Assembly (NCBI GenBank): GCA_000697055.1
Contig: JNDT01001927.1
Location: 124,001 to 188,000, forward strand
Direction: 5' to 3'
Source: Saksenaea vasiformis B4078
Lineage: Eukaryota; Mucoromycota; Mucoromycetes; Mucorales; Saksenaeaceae
DNA length: 64,000 bases
Shown here: positions 58,200 through 64,000 of the stretch, in pieces
Numbering within the stretch: the stretch's first letter is position 1
How the letters are laid out: each line of letters opens with the position of its first letter
Notes under the pieces: generated by a model
Databases searched by the model: none
Told to the model about the DNA's origin: nothing
What the model saw: the letters and a program-made list of their open reading frames with translations, nothing else
Position numbers and translations under genes: made by a program

Positions 58200-60081
58200 T
58201 TATAGTACGCTGTTCCCTAAATTTTGCGAACTTGCTTCTGCTAGAGCTTGTTTCCGATCAGCAGGTGTTACAAGTGTCCCGTTAGGATAGAACCAGTAGT
58301 ATGTGGCAAATTTTTGGCGCAATTCTGAAACCAGTAATGACGTTTCCTCGTTTGCTGGCGGTTCAATGTCACCCCATTGGATCGTTTTGTCCCATTTGCC
58401 GGAACCTAGCCCGCTAATAAATTCTTCCCATTCGTTATTGGTAAACGTCAAGTGAAGTTTGGATCCGCTCAGTTCCTTGGTGATCAATAAGACACCTTGA
58501 CCCACTATCTTGGTCAACTGTACTGTAGTCTTAGCTTTCCGTTCCCTGCCTAGTTTTCTATATAGCAATCCCCATTGTCACCTGAAATATACGCTCGCCA
58601 ACTACAATGTTCCGTCGGAACGCGGCCCAGTTTGATTCCGTCAAAAGTGGTTCAATCCAAACACGATATGCTTTCATGTTTGCGTTACGCTCTCGATCTT
58701 TGTCCTTTTCGGCTGGGACACTTGAACTTGTATCAGATGCATCTTCCACGTTCGCATCAGCGATTTTAAAAGTTTCTCCAGGAAATAATTTGGCAAACAC
58801 CTTTTGAAATTGATCAAATGCGAGGTATAGTCGAAAATAATCAGTGTTGTAGTAAATGCCGTTTTGATTCATGCCATTGTCCAAATGAGGCTTCATATTC
58901 GAGAGTGAGGTCAAAGTGCGTAATGCCGGTTCTAACAACGCAGCAGCCTCTTCGGATGCATACTCACGTTCCTCAGGAAGAGGTGAAGTATCAATAGCGA
59001 GGCTAAAATCAGGAGACATACGTTGTGCCTTTTGCTCAAGATCAGATACAGTGATAGTGCGCATACGATTAATGATATCGTCGCCTAGGGAATTTAGGAC
59101 GTTAATCAGTGATGATTCTTAGCTGTACTTACGTCTTTGTTCAAATTCACCATGACGATGGGGGATTTTCGGTTTCTTTGGTGATGCAGGAAGTGTACAT
59201 AACATGTAGGGAAAATCAGCATCGGATGTCTGTCTTTTACGTTTCCGCATGAGGGACGCTTGAGTTAGGACGCCTTGCTCAGCATACCGTTGTAACAGCA
59301 CTGGTTCCCGCGCAATACGTCCATCTTGATAGTAAAACCCTCTCTGCCTTGGTTCCATCAACACCTCCGCACCTCCACACTTCTGTTTCGCAAGCGAATG
59401 ATCAAGAGAGGGATGATTGGATTGAGCGTAACGACTAGTTTCCGCTGGATCCAGCCGTGCGGGAAGTGATGATTCTGCTGAAGCAGCAGCATGTGTTGAA
59501 TAAAGAGGTCTAAAATTTGTGTAAGGTCGCACGGTGTAAGCATCCGTGGATACGTTGTCTGAAGCCATCACAGACGATTGGGACTGCGTAGCCGGAAAAG
59601 ACGCGGAAGGCACGGTGGTATCCGTCGTCGGATTGGTAAGATACGAGACCGAAAGTAGCCTTGTCATCGAAGGATTTGTAACGGGAGTGGGTGTGGGCGA
59701 AGCGGAAGATCCTTCCCACCTCGTGGGCTCCTTTTCTGTCGTGGTGTTCAAGGAACAACATGACGCATTGATTGGCGTCTGTACAGCAGCGATGGAAGTG
59801 ACATCACTATGACCGTCTCGAAAAACGATTTTGTCTTCGTGTACATGTTTATAGAATCGAACGTGATCACCCAATGCGTATGAAATGCAGAATAGAAGTT
59901 TCGCCAGCTTCTCCTGATCGGGTTTCTTACGCAGAAATTGGTTGACGGTATGAAAGAGATCGAGTAAATCTTCGTCGTTTAATATGTCTTCTGCTTGTGG
60001 TTTGTATAGTTGCGGCTCTGATGTCTCCAGTAAGCAGCCTCGTGGAAGGGAATGGCTGGCGTCTGGAGGATGATTGTTCAT
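58200..60081 (-). CDS. Unrecognised 589-aa protein
   Basis: The model has three exons: 60081-59133, 59084-58582 and 58517-58200. The splice sites are good (GTAAGT...CCCTAG; GTGACA...TACAG) and the phases agree. I do not recognise the family. The N-terminus has a helical block (ILNDEDLLDLFHTVNQFL) followed by a long Ser/Thr/Pro-rich linker. A basic patch (MRKRKRQTSDAD and PKKPKIPHRH) near residues 278-310 could be a nuclear signal. A mixed helical region with NTDYFRLYLAFDQFQKVF follows. The C-terminal domain includes GQGVLLITKELSGSK and FTNNEWEEFISGL. This layout suggests a nuclear or scaffold protein. A second acceptor before exon 3 (after GCTAAG) would add four residues. Confidence 0.75.
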
Positions 60082-61153
60082 GACGGGGAAAAGAAGAACA
60101 AATCCTTATCGGCGGCGTCTGAAACAAATGTTTGGTTTCCGAAATGAAATAGGACGCCAGGAATGGACCGAAAGCCGTAGATAAGGTTCTTCGTCTCGGC
60201 AATGGAAGCATCTATTGCTTTTACCTCTGCTATACTTTTCCTGTCTAGTTGAAAATTGTGCATATACGGAACAAAAGGAGATCTTCCGGCCAAGAAATTA
60301 ACTGCGCTATGTAAGTTCTAAGCGATACGGATAAAAGCACAATCTAAAATCCTGTGATGTTGAACATTTCAGGACAGTCAATTAAAAGGCACAAATTGAT
60401 GTAGAGAGCATCGTTCACGGTACCAATATAATTATGCAGTAGTTACTTACAATCTTCTGCGTAAATAGCTTTCGAATTTGGTCAGCGAAGACTATCCATT
60501 GCAACACAAGATAAACACATCTTGTATCAACCCCGATTGGCCCATTTTGGCTCTTTAAAGAAAACGCATTGACACTATGAGAGCGTTATTTGTTTGGTTA
60601 CCCCGTCATCTGATATAAGATTCGAAGTCGTAAAGATCACCCGCGTTCCGAAGAGGATGGCAAAAGCCCATACGCACGTCATGATGTTTCTCTTCATGGC
60701 ACACTACTGTTATGATCTTTTAAGCCACCGTACTGACAATAACCGAGTTCACTCTATGCTTCTTGACTCCACCGTATGGATAATTACCAAACCCATTCGA
60801 CGGACACGATTCATACCATGACAATTAATATTTAAGCACTCAATTCGTGTATAGACTTTTTGGTATAAGTATTTTACATCTACTACTTTTATCACAGTTA
60901 TCTCAGTTATCTGTCCGTGATAATCTTAGCTTTGGAACTAAAACGAGCATTGAGCCAAAGATAACAGGGTGGTAAAAACTTACACCGCTGTAGTCAAAAT
61001 TGACGATTTCGCATGCTAAGGGAAATCCCTGCCATAGTTGGTATATTAACTATGTACGCTCATTTTTCTTCAGCGCAAGACTGATTCCTTCCGGTCATAC
61101 AATTTATTTCGAGTAAAACATACTTCTCTAAGTATATTGCGTTGTACAATAAC
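60082..61153. other. Intergenic region between the 589-aa gene and the small peptide gene
   Basis: The minus strand just upstream of the 589-aa ORF has a TTTGTTTCAG acceptor-like site at about 60121-60130, so a 5' UTR intron is possible. The rest (60300-61150) is AT-rich without recognised features. It also holds the 3' flank of the peptide gene. Confidence 0.5.
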
Positions 61154-61339
61154 TCAGGCCTGGCAGACACCGGATTTCCAGTCAGGATGCATTAGGCATT
61201 TTCCGCTGCAGCAATTACGTCCATTTTGGTTGCAGGTGTTGTCGCCGTTAGGCAAGCAACCGCGTTCTTCCAAAGGTTGAGCGGTGCTCACACCCAAAAC
61301 GACAGAGAGAGCAAGGAGACCGAAGAGGAAAGCTTTCAT
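61154..61339 (-). CDS. Small secreted cystine-knot-like peptide
   Basis: This 61-aa secreted peptide has a clear signal sequence (MKAFLFGLLALSVVLGVSTA), a short linker ending LEER that could be a protease site, and a 34-residue Cys-rich mature part. The six Cys follow the order C-x6-C-x6-CC-x3-C-x10-C, the CC-in-the-middle layout of inhibitor cystine-knot (knottin) folds. Fungal members of such folds are known as antimicrobial or effector-like peptides, but the fold does not fix the function. The coding part is one exon. A 53-nt intron (61393-61341) with GTAAGT, a TACTAAT branch site and CCAG acceptor ends one base before the ATG. A TATAAATA box lies at 61448-61455. These make it a convincing real gene. 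Confidence 0.82.
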   Translation of the reverse strand: MKAFLFGLLALSVVLGVSTAQPLEERGCLPNGDNTCNQNGRNCCSGKCLMHPDWKSGVCQA

Positions 61340-61447
61340 ACTGGAGTTGTCAAATTAGTATCGCTGCATTTTGTTGCTATCGCTTCAACTTACTTTGTAG
61401 ATAGTTGAATTGAGCTAATGAACCACCAGAACACACCTACTACTGCA

Positions 61448-61455
61448 TATTTATA
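61448..61455 (-). promoter_or_regulatory. TATA box of the cystine-knot peptide gene
   Basis: TATAAATA on the minus strand lies 109 bp upstream of the ATG. It is about 56 bp from the ATG after removal of the 53-nt leader intron, a normal spacing for a short leader. Confidence 0.55.
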
Positions 61456-61701
61456 TCTTTTGACAACCTTGCCTTACGATAAAAGACAGGGGTAAAATTT
61501 TGTACGTAGTCTCTAAGCCCACACCATATGATGATGTTGCACTCGGCTGAAGACTGTCGTCATTTGACCTAAGTTTCCAGAGCTCTACCTGTCTTGCGCG
61601 CGTATAGACAAGGTGTTTTCAAGGACCTACATGACGTAACCTTGTTTGTTAAATGTTGTCCAACAACATGTACCCGCACAGTGTGACCATGCAAACATGA
61701 A

Positions 61702-61755
61702 ATGCAAGCTAAACATATAACGCAAGCTAAACGTAAAATGCGATCTAAATCCTGC
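61702..61755. repeat. 18-bp tandem repeat, three imperfect copies
   Basis: ATGCAAGCTAAACATATA, ACGCAAGCTAAACGTAAA and ATGCGATCTAAATCCTGC are head to tail. The third copy is the most diverged. Confidence 0.7.
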
Positions 61756-62497
61756 GGGGGTCGAAAAAATGAAATGAATAATCAGCAACCGTCGTTCTTA
61801 CTGCTGTTCAGTCTCGTTTGAAGATAAAGCACTGGTCTAATAAAATACTAGAACCTCGCTTCTTGACATATTCATTCATTTCTTTAGACATCTTGTCTCT
61901 TCCTTTGGAGACATGAATAAAATTTGAGGTAGACTATCTAAGCCCACTCACACACTTGCCGCTTCGCGTCGGCTGAAACGTGTTAAGATATTTACATTTT
62001 ATTTACCCACTTAGGAAAAGTATGTAGTCACTGCCATAAACGATAGTGTTCCCTGAGTTTCTGGACCCTTGTAGTCGTAGCCTTGCGTGATTGTACTAGC
62101 AATAACGTATTCCATTTCTATACACCGCAGGATTTTATATCTATTTATTTTTGCTTGGAGAATCTGGAAAAATCCTCTTCAATCGGCCTGTAATAGTAGG
62201 CTATGACAGCTAGCGCATTTCAGATAGTTTTCTGAGAGAGAGCTGTCTTTTCAATTGCCTGAAGTAGAATTGTCCGTCTCATGACATGAACAACAAAGTT
62301 TGGGGAAACCGATTACAAGGAAAATAATATAATCTATTTCGAAGCACTGTTCTCTCGCAGTTGTTAAGTATACCCAGACGCACAACGTGTTAGCTGACGG
62401 TATACGATAAATACCAATGAATACAGTTGATCTGATACGTGTACTAGAGTACTCTTATGCACAATAAGCCGATACTTCACCGGTAAGGTCACTTCTC

Positions 62498-62533
62498 ACG
62501 TCAAAGCCCCAAAGAATACCGAGGCTTTGACGT
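62498..62533. repeat. 11-bp perfect inverted repeat (hairpin)
   Basis: ACGTCAAAGCC at 62498-62508 and its exact complement GGCTTTGACGT at 62523-62533 are separated by 14 bases. It is far from any recognised gene, so it is not clearly a terminator or an operator. Confidence 0.7.
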
Positions 62534-63923
62534 TTTCTGTCTCATGCTAAAGTCAATGTTTACACATAATAAGAGCTTTTCCATTATGGCTCGGTTCAAC
62601 GGGAAATTCTTTATTGTCATAATTACCATGCTCTTCATGTAAGATTGCCTTCAGGTGGAATAAGGCAAGATACTCACAGCTAAATATTTTAACAGAATCG
62701 TGCGTCATGTCTTGTGGATCAATTGAACAAGGATGATCTGACGCGCAGCTGCATGTGTTTGCTTTGCGCGCCGTAATATCGAGAATAAAGTTTGGCGATT
62801 CTACATTCTAAAAGAGTAATTTATTTGTATCTCGTTATTTTAGACTTCAAACAAGCCCATCTTTGTTGTGGGAGCATACGCGCAGCAGACACAGTGCCCC
62901 ATGAACTCTTACAAATGACGTTTGTATCAGGGTTTACTAGCGCGATTAAGAAATTGCCGGACACCCGCAACGAGTTGATCTAGTTCAATTGCTATTTTGG
63001 AGGTCATCAGCCTGTATTGGTAGAGTGCTTTAACAAAGCAGTTGGAAGAGCTAATATCGCAGAAGTGTATCTCGGTCTCTGGTCTGTCCGTTTTTATCAT
63101 ACGTTTTAATTGCCCCTGTTTTATGCTTTGAATAGAAGACTTTTGCGTTGGTGAACAAAGCAGATATCGGATCTGGACGGAAAAAGTGGATTTGGATAGC
63201 TAGTGGTATCTCTGAAATCGCGGTAGTCGCACTCGTCCCTCCCATCTTGAATCTCACCAAGAGCTTTTATATTGAAAGGTTCATACTTTCATGATCTTCT
63301 TGCGTCTTCTGTTCTTTGTGCTTTTTTTCCAGCAGACACGTTGCTCTACGCATTAGAAGCTCGTTAAAAGTGTCGTATATGTCACATATGAGGACATAGA
63401 TCCACATCTAAACATCGGCATTATATCTAAAGTCAAGACCATTTCAGGAACACACGTCTGCTGACCAGGGTCAAGATCACAATCTCCGAATGAATAGAAC
63501 AATAATAAGGACAGACGCGTAAACACATATAATCATTTCTCACTTTTCATAACCAAATAAAGAAGGGTCTCAAAGGATTTCCTGCCTGTCAAGTAGACAC
63601 AAACAACCGAAATCCATAAAAAGTACTGGGTTATTTACCAGATTTCATAGGAGTCATAACTTACACCAACGCACATACGCCGATACTGAGCTACACCTTA
63701 TCTATGTAAGCCATTACTTCTGATGCTCGAGCTTAGTGGTTTCAAATGATCTTGATACCAGGGTTTTTGGTATGGCCCCGTCCAGAGAACGTTTAATCGC
63801 TTCATGGTTCCATTCTACTTATCTACAACTGCACTTAGCCTTCCTGTTTATGTACATATCAGACGCAGATTGAGTGAGCAGTACAAAGAACGTCGACATA
63901 GTAGATAACTGTACGTTAGAAGA

Positions 63924-64000
63924 ATGCAAGTTGCAATGAAGTTCTCGTTGGTAAGTTTGGGCATCAAAGCTTATTTCAAAGTGAAATTCTTTTGTAGCCG
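63924..64000 (+). CDS. Partial gene, first exon of a probably secreted protein (cut by the window edge)
   Basis: The ATG at 63924 starts MQVAMKFSL, a typical beginning of a fungal signal peptide (a second in-frame ATG at 63936 gives MKFSL). A GTAAGT donor at 63951 and a TTTTGTAG acceptor ending at 63997 define a 47-nt intron. The coding sequence continues in phase 0 at 63998 and runs off the window. The similarity of the start to the 28116 gene (MKFSL...) is only at signal-peptide level. Confidence 0.45.
   Translation, partial: MQVAMKFSLVSLGIKAYFKVKFFCS

Larger units (their letters stand above)
61456..63923. other. 2.5-kb gene-poor region at the right side
   Basis: AT-rich DNA with stop-dense frames. 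The only structured pieces are an 18-bp triplet repeat at 61702-61755 and an 11-bp inverted repeat at 62498-62533. No gene is recognised. Confidence 0.5.

Noticed and set aside
60078..60263. A 61-codon frame on the minus strand that ends with ATGA overlapping the start of the 589-aa gene
   Set aside because: It looked like a uORF or a missing N-terminal exon, but it contains a TTTGTTTCAG acceptor-like site and has no family signal, so it is more likely a 5' UTR/intron stretch.
1..64000. tRNA genes, rRNA genes and CRISPR arrays
   Set aside because: I looked for B-box-like GGTTCGAANCC cores and for regularly spaced repeats and saw none that hold up by eye; a covariance-model scan would be decisive. 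CRISPR is not expected in a fungal nucleus.
1..64000. A biosynthetic gene cluster or a new multi-gene system
   Set aside because: The genes are mainly conserved housekeeping genes with mixed orientation, and no set of adjacent unknown genes shares a theme beyond the two secreted proteins at 27-29 kb.

Overview
The window reads as nuclear DNA of an early-diverging filamentous fungus, most likely Mucoromycota (Mucorales or a close relative). Reasons: gene-dense layout with many short introns (mostly about 50-110 nt, GT...AG, often with a visible TACTAA-like branch site); a tetrahydrobiopterin-type phenylalanine hydroxylase with an ACT domain, which is found in Mucoromycota but is rare in Dikarya; a fungal ADAM protease; and a fused-length Tyr1 prephenate dehydrogenase of yeast type. 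I assigned 23 protein-coding genes (one cut by the right edge) by joining exons so that phase, splice sites and family signatures all agree.

Layout. 1-6 kb: an RGS/DEP regulator, then a 2.9-kb gene-poor stretch. 6-15.3 kb: a compact housekeeping block with mitoribosomal mS35, a GH17 glucanase, SRP9, ribosomal eS21, actin-capping beta subunit, TYR1 and an intronless GT4 glycosyltransferase. 15.3-18.7 kb: no gene recognised. 18.7-25.7 kb: membrane-anchored ADAM protease, phenylalanine hydroxylase, mitochondrial GrpE. 27.2-29.3 kb: two secreted beta-sandwich-like proteins. 29.8-48.7 kb: TEL2, a protein with an internally duplicated fungal domain, COQ8, the giant translation regulator GCN1, an MIT-domain protein and a PAQR/Izh receptor. 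49.9-55.1 kb: a graveyard of mobile DNA (an exonuclease-bearing element, the exonuclease half of a protein-primed family-B DNA polymerase, and a Tc1/mariner transposase), all broken. 55.9-60.1 kb: an LAT-type amino-acid transporter and an unrecognised 589-aa protein. 60.1-64 kb: gene-poor, with a small secreted cystine-knot-like peptide and the first exon of another apparently secreted protein at the edge.

How the genes fit together. There is no operon logic, but several themes recur: amino-acid supply and sensing (TYR1, phenylalanine hydroxylase, GCN1, TEL2 as a TOR-kinase maturation factor, LAT permease), mitochondrial function (mS35, GrpE, COQ8) and the cell surface/secretion (GH17, ADAM, SRP9, three small secreted proteins). 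TYR1 and phenylalanine hydroxylase give two independent routes to tyrosine less than 9 kb apart. COQ8 and GCN1 are divergently transcribed from a 166-bp gap. The most novel items are the cystine-knot-like peptide with a spliced 5' leader, the GC-AG introns (one creating a first coding exon that is just the ATG), and the polymerase/transposon graveyard. I did not find a convincing new multi-gene system.
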